A stretch of 7,566 nt of DNA from Embleya sp040605455 (GCF_040605455.1 NZ_JBEXCV010000260.1:1-7566); one strand, 5' to 3'; counted from the stretch's first letter, positions 1 through 5,607 are shown. Made by a program: numbers and translations. Notes: a model not told the origin generated them from the sequence alone.

Positions 1-29
1 GCCACCGCCCCGGGACGAGGGGCGGTGGC
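1..29. terminator. Perfect 11-bp GC-rich hairpin at left edge
   Basis: Bases 1-11 (GCCACCGCCCC) are exactly complementary to 19-29 (GGGGCGGTGGC) around a 7-base loop. There is no T-tract on either side, which is common for actinomycete terminators. It could end a plus-strand gene lying left of the window or act in both directions. One complication is that the minus-strand reading frame from the interrupted ORF at 1-530 passes through it without a stop. Confidence 0.5.
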
Positions 30-353
30 CGCTGCCGTGTGCGAGTGGGGGCCTGCGGCCGGAAGGTGAGGGCGGGTGAGTCGGTCCCATCCGGGAGGCG
101 GGCTGTGCCACACGCCCGAGGGGTTCGCCGGGTCGCCGTCGTCGTCGCGGACCCACACCCCGAGCAGGGCGTGGGGGGCTCTGTCCCTCGTGGAGTCGAC
201 GAGCACGACGATCGGGTGCAACGCCGCCTTGAGGCAGGCTCCCGCCATGATCCAGGGCAAGGTCCGGGCACGTGCCCCGGCCGGGGGCCACAACACCTCG
301 CCGGGTTCGCGGATCGCCTGCCGGTCGGTGTCGTCGGTGGGTTCCTCGTGGTC

Positions 354-530
354 TTACAGGACACCGTGCGCCGCCAACGCTTCGTAGACGCAGCGCAGTT
401 GGGTGATCCGGCTGTCCAGGAGGGCGGCGGGTGGCAAGTCACGGACCAGGCCCGCGACCTCGTCCGGCACGACGTATCGGGCGAGTGCGGCGTCGTCATC
501 CGTCAGGCTCCAGGTGGGCCATTCGCTCAC
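354..530 (-). CDS. Short hypothetical protein (58 aa), N-terminal part of the interrupted ORF
   Basis: This is the part of the interrupted frame that could be translated as it stands: GTG at 528-530 to TAA at 354-356. The product is acidic and probably helical, rich in Asp, Ala and Leu, with no signal peptide or membrane segment. The GTG overlaps a TGA in the neighbouring frame (GTGA), and a G-rich stretch about 7 bases upstream could serve as a weak ribosome binding site. It lies 90 bases downstream of the VOC gene on the same strand, so the two could share a transcript. The function is unknown, and it may be only the head of a dead gene. Confidence 0.4.
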   Translation of the reverse strand: MSEWPTWSLTDDDAALARYVVPDEVAGLVRDLPPAALLDSRITQLRCVYEALAAHGVL

Positions 531-620
531 TGGGCGACCCCCGCCACCAGGTCACGCCCGGTCAGGTCGCCGGCGCCGGGGACGGCCTCGGGGCAGGGCA
601 TCGCCCGCGTGACGACGCGG

Positions 621-974
621 TCAGGCGGGCTGCCACAGCTCGACTTGATTGCCCTCGGGGTCGGTGACCCGGCCGAATCGACCGACGCCCTCCATGTCCT
701 GCGTCTCTTCGGCCACGTCCGCTCCCTTGGCGCGCAATTGCGCGAGCATCGCATCCAGGTCGCGGACCCGAAAGTTGAGCATGGTCTGCTGGGCGCGGGA
801 GCCGAAGTAGTCGGTCTCGGACTCGAACGTCGCGAACACCGTCGGCCCGGCTTCCTGACGCCACAGGCCGTTCTCCTCGGCGTCCAGGCCCAGGCAATCG
901 CGATACCACGCGCCCAGGGCCGCCGGGTCGGCGGACCGCATGAAGTATCCTCCGATTCCAAGCACACGTTCCAT
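621..974 (-). CDS. VOC (glyoxalase/bleomycin-resistance fold) family protein
   Basis: This is a 117-aa cytoplasmic protein with the size and pattern of a single vicinal-oxygen-chelate domain made of two beta-alpha-beta-beta-beta modules. The N-terminal strand GIGGYFMRSADPAALGAWY leads into the first helix and then CLGLDAEEN. The second module starts near MLNFRVRDLDAMLAQLRAKGADV (residues 65-87). It ends in the family signature DPEGNQVELWQP (105-116), where Glu112 sits at the usual C-terminal metal-ligand position. The ATG at 972-974 is chosen because the domain begins right after it; the upstream extension of the frame is arginine-rich and not protein-like. The ribosome binding site is weak (AAGATGG-like). 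Members include glyoxalase I, dioxygenases and antibiotic-binding proteins, and the substrate cannot be read from sequence. It stands 68 bases downstream of a possible 42-aa ORF on the same strand. Confidence 0.9.
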   Translation of the reverse strand: MERVLGIGGYFMRSADPAALGAWYRDCLGLDAEENGLWRQEAGPTVFATFESETDYFGSRAQQTMLNFRVRDLDAMLAQLRAKGADVAEETQDMEGVGRFGRVTDPEGNQVELWQPA

Positions 975-1042
975 GCCGCCATCTTGCCAGGGCGGCGACC
1001 GGGCGGGCCGGCGCCACACCATCGCCCGCCTCACTTCCCGTC

Positions 1043-1171
1043 TCAATCGCGGGGGAACTCGTAAGCCGTCCGCGCGGTTTGATTCCCCTCGGCCGCGATC
1101 TCGCCGAAACGCGAAACGAACGACGGCCGTTCGGCCGGCGTGATGATGCGGATGCGGTCGAGGTCCGTCAC
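1043..1171 (-). CDS. Possible small hypothetical protein (42 aa)
   Basis: A GTG at 1169-1171 opens a 42-codon frame to a TGA at 1043-1045. The peptide begins VTDLDRIRIITPAERPSF and continues through SRFGEIAAEGNQTARTAYEF. Codons are largely G/C-ending (GAC CTC GAC CGC ATC CGC ATC ATC), and the composition is that of a soluble, charged protein. The longer frame upstream loses this character, so GTG is preferred. No strong ribosome binding site is visible. It could be a genuine small protein, or the surviving head or tail of a decayed gene, given the other fragments nearby. It is not recognised as a known family. Confidence 0.4.
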   Translation of the reverse strand: MTDLDRIRIITPAERPSFVSRFGEIAAEGNQTARTAYEFPRD

Positions 1172-1340
1172 GGCGGGACACCCGCTCTGTCGGGCACCAC
1201 TGCGGGTAAGGAGCGCCGGGCGTGGCACCGCTACGCCGTCAACGGTTCGGCCGAGACGGCAATGGGTGCGCCGTCCACCTTTGTCGGCGGATTCCCTCGA
1301 CACGCAGTGCTGCTGCCGAGCTGTTCGGGTGGGTGTGCCG

Positions 1341-1556
1341 TCAGACGGTGCAGCCGTAGCTCTGGTAGATGGGTTTGATGATGGACTGGGCCTGGACCGT
1401 GGTCTTGATGGTGACGTTGCCCCACGGGCAGTGATACACCACCGTCGTCACGACAGGTGGTGGTGGTGGTGGTGGTGGTGCGGCGTGCGCTGTTGTGCCG
1501 ACGCCGAACGCGCTCAGACCGATGGCGGCAATGACGACCGCGAACTTGCTCTTCAC
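1341..1556 (-). CDS. Small exported protein with N-terminal polyproline run
   Basis: This 71-aa precursor has a textbook Sec signal peptide: MKSK, a hydrophobic core FAVVIAAIGLSAFGVG, then TTAHA with the likely signal-peptidase cut after residue 25. The mature chain of about 46 residues opens with A and eight prolines (27-34), followed by a beta-rich stretch (VVTTVVYHCPWGNVTI) and the tail IYQSYGCTV. Two cysteines, Cys43 and Cys69, are the only ones and could form a disulfide outside the cell. The GTG start at 1554-1556 is supported by a very good ribosome binding site, GAAGGAGAGG, ending a few bases upstream. There is no lipobox, sortase motif or transmembrane anchor, so it is probably secreted free or held in the envelope by the proline arm. 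The proline run is encoded by a pure trinucleotide repeat. The family is unknown; it may be a spore- or hypha-surface microprotein, which is inference only. Confidence 0.85.
   Translation of the reverse strand: MKSKFAVVIAAIGLSAFGVGTTAHAAPPPPPPPPVVTTVVYHCPWGNVTIKTTVQAQSIIKPIYQSYGCTV
1456..1480. repeat. (GGT)8 trinucleotide microsatellite inside the exported-protein gene
   Basis: Eight consecutive GGT units plus one G on the plus strand read as CCA/ACC on the minus strand. They encode the eight-proline run of the exported protein. The repeat is uninterrupted and uses a single codon although proline has four, so it looks like slippage-prone DNA rather than selected codon choice. Gains or losses of one unit keep the frame. 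Confidence 0.9.
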
Positions 1557-2002
1557 GACGCCTCTCCTTCGCGGGCACGACTCACGAGCAGGTTCGGTGG
1601 ACCTCAGGAAATGTTCTACGAGGTTCGGGTCGGCTCGTGGTCAGATTGACAGGAGCCTCCGCACGCGGGCTCGCCGACGGTCGGACGGTTTCTGCGGCTT
1701 CCTTGGTGGTCGGACCGACCGGTCAAGGATCGAGAGCGGGGAGATCTTCGCCTCGATGGCGATGCGTGCTCCGACCCCTTCAGCCTACGCCGAGGCGCCG
1801 ATGGCCGTCCGGCAGCACGTTGTCGACATCAAGCGCCGCGAAGGTCGCATCAAGCGCCACGAAAGCCGCGCACATGGTGTGACCCCCGGTCGCAGCACAT
1901 CACCCAGGCGCCCGCCCGAGACGATCGCGGCCCGACCGCCGGCAAGCCGCCGACGGCGGGTGACACCGAGCGTGGCCGCGAAGAAGGGACGTCGGCCCGA
2001 TC
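1557..2002. other. Gene-poor stretch upstream of the exported-protein gene
   Basis: No convincing intact gene was found on either strand. The first 20 bases hold the ribosome binding site of the exported protein. A minus-strand frame ending in TGA at 1641-1643 contains a short protein-like stretch (ARIAIEAKISPLSILDRS), but it follows an in-frame TAG and has no ATG or GTG start, so it may be another decayed fragment. Bases 1827-1865 hold an imperfect 21-bp tandem repeat. A weak inverted repeat pairs CCGCCG at 1936-1941 with CGGCGG at 1954-1959. Confidence 0.6.
1827..1865. repeat. Imperfect 21-bp-period direct repeat, two copies
   Basis: The segments 1827-1844 (CATCAAGCGCCGCGAAGG) and 1848-1865 (CATCAAGCGCCACGAAAG) match at 16 of 18 bases with a period of 21. 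Only two copies are present, too few for a CRISPR array. They may be a binding-site pair or a chance local duplication. Confidence 0.6.
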
Positions 2003-2138
2003 TCAGACCCACTGAGACACGACGTCGGGCAGGACTTCGATCAGGAGTGTGCGGTGTGTCGGCGTCGAGGTCGTAGTCGATGTTCGCGTGCAGGTTCAGG
2101 CTGAGCGCGCAGACCCGACTGCCTTCGGCACCGGTGTC
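2003..2138 (-). pseudogene. Frameshifted 3' remnant of an unknown gene
   Basis: On the minus strand, 2138 down to about 2057 reads DTGAEGSRVCALSLNLHANI and then DYDLDAD. All 17 codons from GCG CTC AGC through GCC GAC end in G or C, which is typical coding for this genome. After DAD the frame loses sense, but shifting by one base near GACACACCGC (about 2052-2060) gives HRTLLIEVLPDVVSQWV followed by TGA at 2003-2005, again largely G/C-ending. This looks like the C-terminus of a cytoplasmic protein carrying a single-base indel. No start codon is available, and the upstream part is replaced by the YCII gene region. The family is not recognised. Confidence 0.35.
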
Positions 2139-2192
2139 CCGCGAAAGAGACGGTTTTCCCGGATCGCCGGCACGTCTCCCCCCGAAGCGGAG

Positions 2193-2218
2193 CGGGAGCC
2201 CTGCCGCGGCCCCTCCCG
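2193..2218 (-). terminator. Possible terminator hairpin after the YCII gene
   Basis: CGGGAG at 2193-2198 pairs with CTCCCG at 2213-2218 across a 14-base loop, about 30 bases past the stop of the YCII-protein gene on its downstream side. The loop contains the self-complementary GCCGCGGC. The stem is short and has no T-tract, so this is a weak call. Confidence 0.3.
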
Positions 2219-2246
2219 GTCGACGCCCGTGACACCCGATGACGGC

Positions 2247-2912
2247 TCACGGCGACCGATGAGGCCGATGAGGGCTGACCACGGCCGGGTGGTCCCAGTC
2301 TTTCTGCTCCCGACCGCCGAAGCACCAGTCGTGGACCTCGATGCTCTCGTACAGGCCGGCCAGGGCATACGGCCCCTGGGCCAACAGGCGCTCCGCGGTC
2401 GTGCGGTCCGGCAGTTCGGCCAGGATCGCGGTGCCCAGCCATTCCTCGGTGTCGTCGTCGGAGAGCAACGGCCCGCAGGCGATCAGGTTTTCACCGTGGT
2501 CACCGTCGGTCAGCAGGCGCAACCGCTCCTCGTGCGACCGGTCATCGATGGCAGTCGTGCCGGCCTTGCCGTGACCGAGGATCAGGAAACGCGGGTGGCC
2601 TTCCGAACCCCCCTTGAAGTCCCACATCTTCCGGCCGAGCATGTTGCGCCAACGCCGGATGAGCACCTCTTCCTCGTAGACCCCCGCCCGGTGGTTCGGC
2701 TCGTCGAACGCGAACACCCGCGCGGCATCGGCGTCCGGCAGGTCGACGATGTGAATGCTGCCGGTCACCGTCTCTCCGTCGGGAGCGAACGTCGGCCCGC
2801 GGGCGATCATCCCCTCGGCGTACCCGTCCATGAACGACCAATGGGCTTCGAGAAGTTCGTCACGCAACGCCCTGGTTCCCGGTTTGTCGCGACAGTAGAA
2901 GAGATACTCCAT
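2247..2912 (-). CDS. Two-domain YCII-family protein
   Basis: This 221-aa soluble protein holds two copies of the YCII-related dimeric alpha/beta-barrel domain. Copy one spans residues 1-98: strand MEYLFYCRDKPG, helix RALRDELLEAHWSF with His24, VTGSIHIVDLPD, then FDEPNHRAGVYEEEVLIRRW. Copy two spans about 107-200: HPRFLILGHGK, SHEERLRLL with His127, CGPLLS, GTAILAELPD, then GPYALAGLYESIEVHDWCFGG. Single YCII proteins are about 90-100 aa, so this is a tandem fusion that could form a barrel-like pair within one chain. The acidic residue usually preceding Pro-aromatic near the end of the domain is present in copy one (Asp70) but is Gly180 in copy two. ATG at 2910-2912 is preferred because the first strand starts there and GGGGGT lies just upstream; an ATG four codons earlier is the alternative. 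Its role is unknown; YCII proteins are putative small-molecule enzymes. It is divergent from the phosphatase gene. Confidence 0.88.
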   Translation of the reverse strand: MEYLFYCRDKPGTRALRDELLEAHWSFMDGYAEGMIARGPTFAPDGETVTGSIHIVDLPDADAARVFAFDEPNHRAGVYEEEVLIRRWRNMLGRKMWDFKGGSEGHPRFLILGHGKAGTTAIDDRSHEERLRLLTDGDHGENLIACGPLLSDDDTEEWLGTAILAELPDRTTAERLLAQGPYALAGLYESIEVHDWCFGGREQKDWDHPAVVSPHRPHRSP

Positions 2913-2947
2913 GCCGACCCCCATGAGTGACGCCGTCGTCGGCACGC

Positions 2948-2976
2948 ACAGTACGAGAGACCGCCCGCCCTGTCGA
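2948..2976 (-). promoter_or_regulatory. Probable housekeeping-type promoter of the YCII gene
   Basis: On the minus strand, TCGACA (2971-2976, five of six matches to TTGACA) is followed by a 17-base spacer and TACTGT (2948-2953), which fits the actinomycete TAnnnT pattern. The predicted transcript start near 2941 gives a leader of about 29 bases before the ATG at 2912. Spacing, order and position relative to the gene all agree, but nothing was measured. Confidence 0.55.
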
Positions 2977-3062
2977 TCGACGCGAAGCCCTTGGTCCGAT
3001 TCACGGATGCCCGCGACCCCGGTCCCGCGAGGCCGCCGCTCGGCGGATCCACCTTCGAGATC

Positions 3063-3100
3063 CTCGGCTCCGGCCGGCGAGGGCCCCGGCCCGAGCCGAG
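3063..3100. repeat. Long inverted repeat (15-bp arms, one mismatch) in the divergent gap
   Basis: Bases 3063-3077 (CTCGGCTCCGGCCGG) pair with 3086-3100 (CCGGCCCGAGCCGAG) at 14 of 15 positions, with only C3071 against C3092 unpaired and an 8-base loop. It is among the strongest hairpins in the window and lies between the YCII promoter and the phosphatase start. It could be a terminator that insulates the two units, the end of an unannotated small transcript, or an operator. There is no T-tract. Confidence 0.75.
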
Positions 3101-3237
3101 AACGTACGACGTGGTCGTGAAGCGAGCGCCTCCACGGCGCGATACTTTGCCCGCTTCGGCGAAGAGTGTGGCGCGCGGCTCCCCTCGGAAAGTGAGCTGC
3201 GCTATTGCATATCAGCCCTTTCGCACCTTCGGCGGCT

Positions 3238-3243
3238 TACTGT
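3238..3243 (+). promoter_or_regulatory. Possible -10 element for a leaderless phosphatase transcript
   Basis: TACTGT at 3238-3243 matches TAnnnT and is the same hexamer as in the YCII promoter. Transcription would start near 3250, right at the GTG start of the phosphatase, giving a leaderless mRNA; this agrees with the lack of a ribosome binding site there. No good -35 hexamer lies 16-19 bases upstream, so this is tentative. Confidence 0.3.
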
Positions 3244-3250
3244 CGTATAT

Positions 3251-5377
3251 GTGAGTGATGACAGTTACATCGCATCCGGTGACGGGGTGTCTCTGGACCA
3301 GGTGCTCAGTGGGACGGTGCAGCGTACGGGGGCGTTGGCAGCGGGCGTGTACCTGCTCTCGGCGGACGAGCCGGTGTTGTACCTGACGGCGGTGTGTGGG
3401 CTGCCGGTGATGGTGACGGCACCGTGGCGACGGGTAGCGGTGTCGACCACTGGGCCGCTGTCCGAAGCGGTGCGGGAGGATCACCTCGTGTGGGTGGGGC
3501 GGCAGGAGGACATGGCCCGCCTGTATCCGAACACCGCGGCCGCGCTGCCGTATCAGTTCGCGCTGGCCTTCGCCCCACTGCACGGTGTTCGCCGGTGGGG
3601 GGCACTGGTGCTGGTGTGGCTCCGGAACCGCCCGCCCTCGCTGACCCGCCGTGAACGCGGGCACATCTTGTCCAGCGCGAGCCGCATCACGCGGGTTCTG
3701 GACCAGGCGCCTGCTCCCTTGAGCATTCCTGATCAGCCGCGAGCCGTGCCCCTGCTCCGACCAGCTCCGGACCCGGCACAGACCGGGCTCGCCGCCGCCG
3801 ACCTGCTGCAGCGGCTGCCCGTCGGCGCCCTGAGCTTCGACCTGCAGGGCCGCATCACCTACCTCAACGACGCCGCCGCTCGGCTGCTCGGCCGCAGCGT
3901 CGACAGCCTCCTGGGCACCCCGCCGTGGCAGGCCGTGCCCTGGCTCGACGCCCCGGTCCACGAGGACCACTACCGCACCGCCGTCTTCAGCCGCGAGCCT
4001 GTCGCCTACACCGCGCTGCGCCCGCCCGACCGCTGGTTCGACATCCGGCTCTACCCTGATGACAGCGGCATCAGCGCGCTCATTTCCCCCAACCTCCGCC
4101 GGCCGCCGGCGGAGGCCCCACCGCCCCGCACCCCGGTGGACCTGGGCGCCTCACCGGAGGCAACCGGCAGGGGGCGGATCCACCAGCTGATCCACCTGGC
4201 GGCCGGTTTGAGCCAGACCGTCACCGTGGCGGACGTCATCAACATGGTCGCCGACCAGATCGTGCCCGCCTTCGGCGCGCAGGGCATGGTCATCTCCGCC
4301 GCCGACGCCGGACGCCTGAGGATCATCGGGCACCGAGGCTACGACCCACGCACCGTCGCCCGCCTGGATGGCCTGCCCCTGGACACCGACAGCACCCCCG
4401 CCGGCCGCGTCCTGCGAAGCGGCACCCCGGCCTTCTTCGCCGACCGCGCCGAGATGGCCCGCGCCCACCCGCAAGCACCCGCCCTCAGTGGCAAACAGGC
4501 CTGGGCTTTCCTGCCCCTGGTGGTCTCCGAGCGCCGCGTCGGCTGCTGCGTCCTGTCCTATGACCATCCGTACCCCTTCAGCGCGAGCGACCGCGCCGTC
4601 CTGGTGTCACTGGGCGGGCTCATCGCCCAGGCCATGGACCGCGCCCTCCTGTACGACGCCAAGCACGACCTCGCCCACGGCCTGCAGCAGGCCCTTCTGC
4701 CGGTGACCCTGCCCATCATCCCCAACCTCGCCGTGGCCGCCCGTTACCTGCCGGCCGCCCACGGCATCGACATCGGCGGCGACTTCTACGACCTGATCCG
4801 CCTCGGCGACACCACCGCCGCCGCCGTCATCGGAGACGTGCAGGGGCACAACATCAACGCCGCGGCCCTGATGGGCCAGGTCCGCACAGCCGTCCACGCC
4901 ACCGCCGGCGCACTGCCCGGCGAAGTCCTGGCCCGCACCAACCGCGTCCTGATGGATCTGGAAACCGACCTGTTCGTCTCCTGCCTGTACATCCACATCG
5001 ACCTCGCCGAGCGACGCCTGCACCTGGCCGGCGCGGGACATCCGCCCCCGCTTCTACGCAGCCCCACCCCCGCACCGCGAACCGTCGCGGTCGAGATGGA
5101 GCCCGGCCCCTTGCTCGGCATCAACCTGTGCACCGCGGCCGACTACCCGGTCACCACCGCTGCACTGCCCGCGGGATCCCTCCTTGCTCTCTACACCGAC
5201 GGCCTCGTGGAAACCCCCGACACCGACATCACCGACTCCATCACAGCCCTTGCCGACCACCTCAACAGGAACGGCGACCTGCCGCTCGACGACCTGGCCG
5301 ACAGCCTCCTCCACCACGCCGGCCTTCAGCACACCCGTACCGACGACATCGCCCTGCTCCTCCTGCGCGGCCGGTAG
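3251..5377 (+). CDS. GAF-PAS-GAF-PP2C (SpoIIE-type) serine/threonine phosphatase
   Basis: This 708-aa cytoplasmic signalling protein has four domains in order. A GAF-like domain lies at about 12-150. A PAS domain lies at about 182-280 (LPVGALSFDLQGRITYLNDAAARLLGR). A second GAF lies at about 307-467 (from HQLIHLAAGLSQ to FSASDRAVLVSLGGLIAQAMDRA). The C-terminal PP2C/SpoIIE domain lies at about 482-706. Metal-binding motifs are intact: IGGDFYDLI (Asp511), GDVQGHNINAAALMGQ (Asp529, Gly532), AGHPPPLL, ALYTDGLVE (Asp650) and TDDIALLLL (Asp698-Asp699). Relatives dephosphorylate anti-sigma-factor antagonists, so the likely role is partner switching under control of ligands bound by the sensors. There is no HATPase kinase domain and no membrane segment. 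GTG at 3251 is chosen because the upstream frame has rare codons (ATA, TCA, GTA), lower GC and arginine-rich sequence; a GTG at 2927 would add 108 unlikely residues. No anti-sigma or STAS gene adjoins it. Confidence 0.92.
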   Translation: MSDDSYIASGDGVSLDQVLSGTVQRTGALAAGVYLLSADEPVLYLTAVCGLPVMVTAPWRRVAVSTTGPLSEAVREDHLVWVGRQEDMARLYPNTAAALPYQFALAFAPLHGVRRWGALVLVWLRNRPPSLTRRERGHILSSASRITRVLDQAPAPLSIPDQPRAVPLLRPAPDPAQTGLAAADLLQRLPVGALSFDLQGRITYLNDAAARLLGRSVDSLLGTPPWQAVPWLDAPVHEDHYRTAVFSREPVAYTALRPPDRWFDIRLYPDDSGISALISPNLRRPPAEAPPPRTPVDLGASPEATGRGRIHQLIHLAAGLSQTVTVADVINMVADQIVPAFGAQGMVISAADAGRLRIIGHRGYDPRTVARLDGLPLDTDSTPAGRVLRSGTPAFFADRAEMARAHPQAPALSGKQAWAFLPLVVSERRVGCCVLSYDHPYPFSASDRAVLVSLGGLIAQAMDRALLYDAKHDLAHGLQQALLPVTLPIIPNLAVAARYLPAAHGIDIGGDFYDLIRLGDTTAAAVIGDVQGHNINAAALMGQVRTAVHATAGALPGEVLARTNRVLMDLETDLFVSCLYIHIDLAERRLHLAGAGHPPPLLRSPTPAPRTVAVEMEPGPLLGINLCTAADYPVTTAALPAGSLLALYTDGLVETPDTDITDSITALADHLNRNGDLPLDDLADSLLHHAGLQHTRTDDIALLLLRGR

Positions 5378-5378
5378 C

Positions 5379-5406
5379 TGCCGACGCATCGACGAGGAGG
5401 TCGGCA
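5379..5406 (+). terminator. Weak hairpin just after the phosphatase stop
   Basis: TGCCGAC at 5379-5385 pairs with GTCGGCA at 5400-5406 across a 14-base loop, starting two bases after the stop codon. The 7-bp stem is perfect but the loop is long and no T-tract follows, so it could be a terminator part or a 3'-end protecting stem. Confidence 0.3.
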
Positions 5407-5460
5407 ACGCGCACGCCCCTCGCACGGCCACGGCCGCCGGCACCGGTCGGCGCGCCGGGA

Positions 5461-5492
5461 CACCGGGTGGGCGCCGCTGCTCGCCCGGGGTG
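5461..5492 (+). terminator. Candidate terminator between phosphatase and uppS-like genes
   Basis: CACC (5461-5464) pairs with GGTG (5489-5492), and GGGCG (5469-5473) with CGCCC (5482-5486), separated by a small internal loop and closed by an 8-base loop. It lies about 85 bases after the phosphatase stop and 125 bases before the uppS-like start, and is followed by a short T-containing stretch (ATTCGACTATTTCCCC). Confidence 0.35.
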
Positions 5493-5607
5493 CCGATTCG
5501 ACTATTTCCCCTGGCCAAGTAGCTTGTGCGGCAACGCCCTTGGGTGCGTTCGTCGAGGTCCGGGAAGGAGTCCCTGGTAGGGTCCGCCGAGGGTTTCGCG
5601 ACGCGAT

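Larger units (their letters stand above)
1..530 (-). pseudogene. Hypothetical protein ORF interrupted by an in-frame TAA, running off the left edge
   Basis: A GTG start at 528-530 opens a 58-codon frame (begins MSEWPTWSLTDDDAAL, ends EALAAHGVL) closed by TAA at 354-356. The same frame then stays open to base 1 and keeps coding character: third positions are mostly G or C, and the inferred peptide is protein-like (for example WIMAGACLKAALHPIVVLVD, then LLGVWVRDDDGDP). I see two readings. Either one gene of at least 176 codons was broken by a point nonsense change, for instance CAA to TAA, or there is a genuine 58-aa protein (354-530) followed by a second ORF with its own internal GTG or ATG start. 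TAA is the rarest stop in such genomes, and the uninterrupted downstream frame favours a nonsense mutation. No stop is visible on this strand in the first 80 bases, so the 3' end is outside the window. I do not recognise the family. Confidence 0.45.
2913..3250. other. Divergent intergenic region between YCII and phosphatase genes
   Basis: This 338-bp gap holds the YCII promoter near its left end, a strong inverted repeat in the middle (3063-3100), a small hairpin GCGCC/GGCGC at 3126-3140 followed by GATACTTT, and a lower-GC stretch (about 3200-3250) just before the phosphatase start. A plus-strand frame from a TTG at 2991 reads to a TGA at 3252-3254 and has some G/C-ending codons in its first 45 codons (VRFTDARDPGPARPP), but its second half is not coding-like and it has no ribosome binding site. 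Confidence 0.6.

Noticed and set aside
527..601. 24-codon minus-strand ORF from ATG at 601 ending in TGA that overlaps the GTG at 530
   Set aside because: No ribosome binding site and too short to judge; the GTGA overlap alone is weak evidence for a coupled leader peptide.
39..1064. Long 341-codon plus-strand open frame
   Set aside because: It is the mirror of the minus-strand coding frames (interrupted ORF and VOC gene); the translation is Arg/Gly/His-rich with no family pattern.
1140..1649. Plus-strand frame with a tryptophan run
   Set aside because: The Trp run is the opposite reading of the proline-coding repeat in the exported-protein gene, which has a signal peptide and a strong ribosome binding site.
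1646..1651. Perfect TTGACA on the plus strand
   Set aside because: No -10 element at 16-19 bases spacing and no plus-strand gene downstream.
1785..2012. 75-codon minus-strand frame from GTG at 2012
   Set aside because: Arginine-rich and not protein-like; it continues the wrong frame past the frameshift of the gene remnant.
1495..2076. 193-codon plus-strand open frame across the gene-poor stretch
   Set aside because: Arg/Ser/Pro-rich composition, no ribosome binding site and no recognisable domain; long open frames arise by chance at this GC content.
2927..3250. N-terminal extension of the phosphatase from GTG at 2927
   Set aside because: It overlaps the YCII promoter and the hairpin region, is arginine/alanine-rich, and uses codons rare in the rest of the gene.
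2991..3254. 87-codon plus-strand frame from TTG, with a stretch (FTDARDP) faintly like DUF397 proteins
   Set aside because: Similarity is only a few residues, the core aromatic pattern is missing, the second half is not coding-like, and there is no ribosome binding site.
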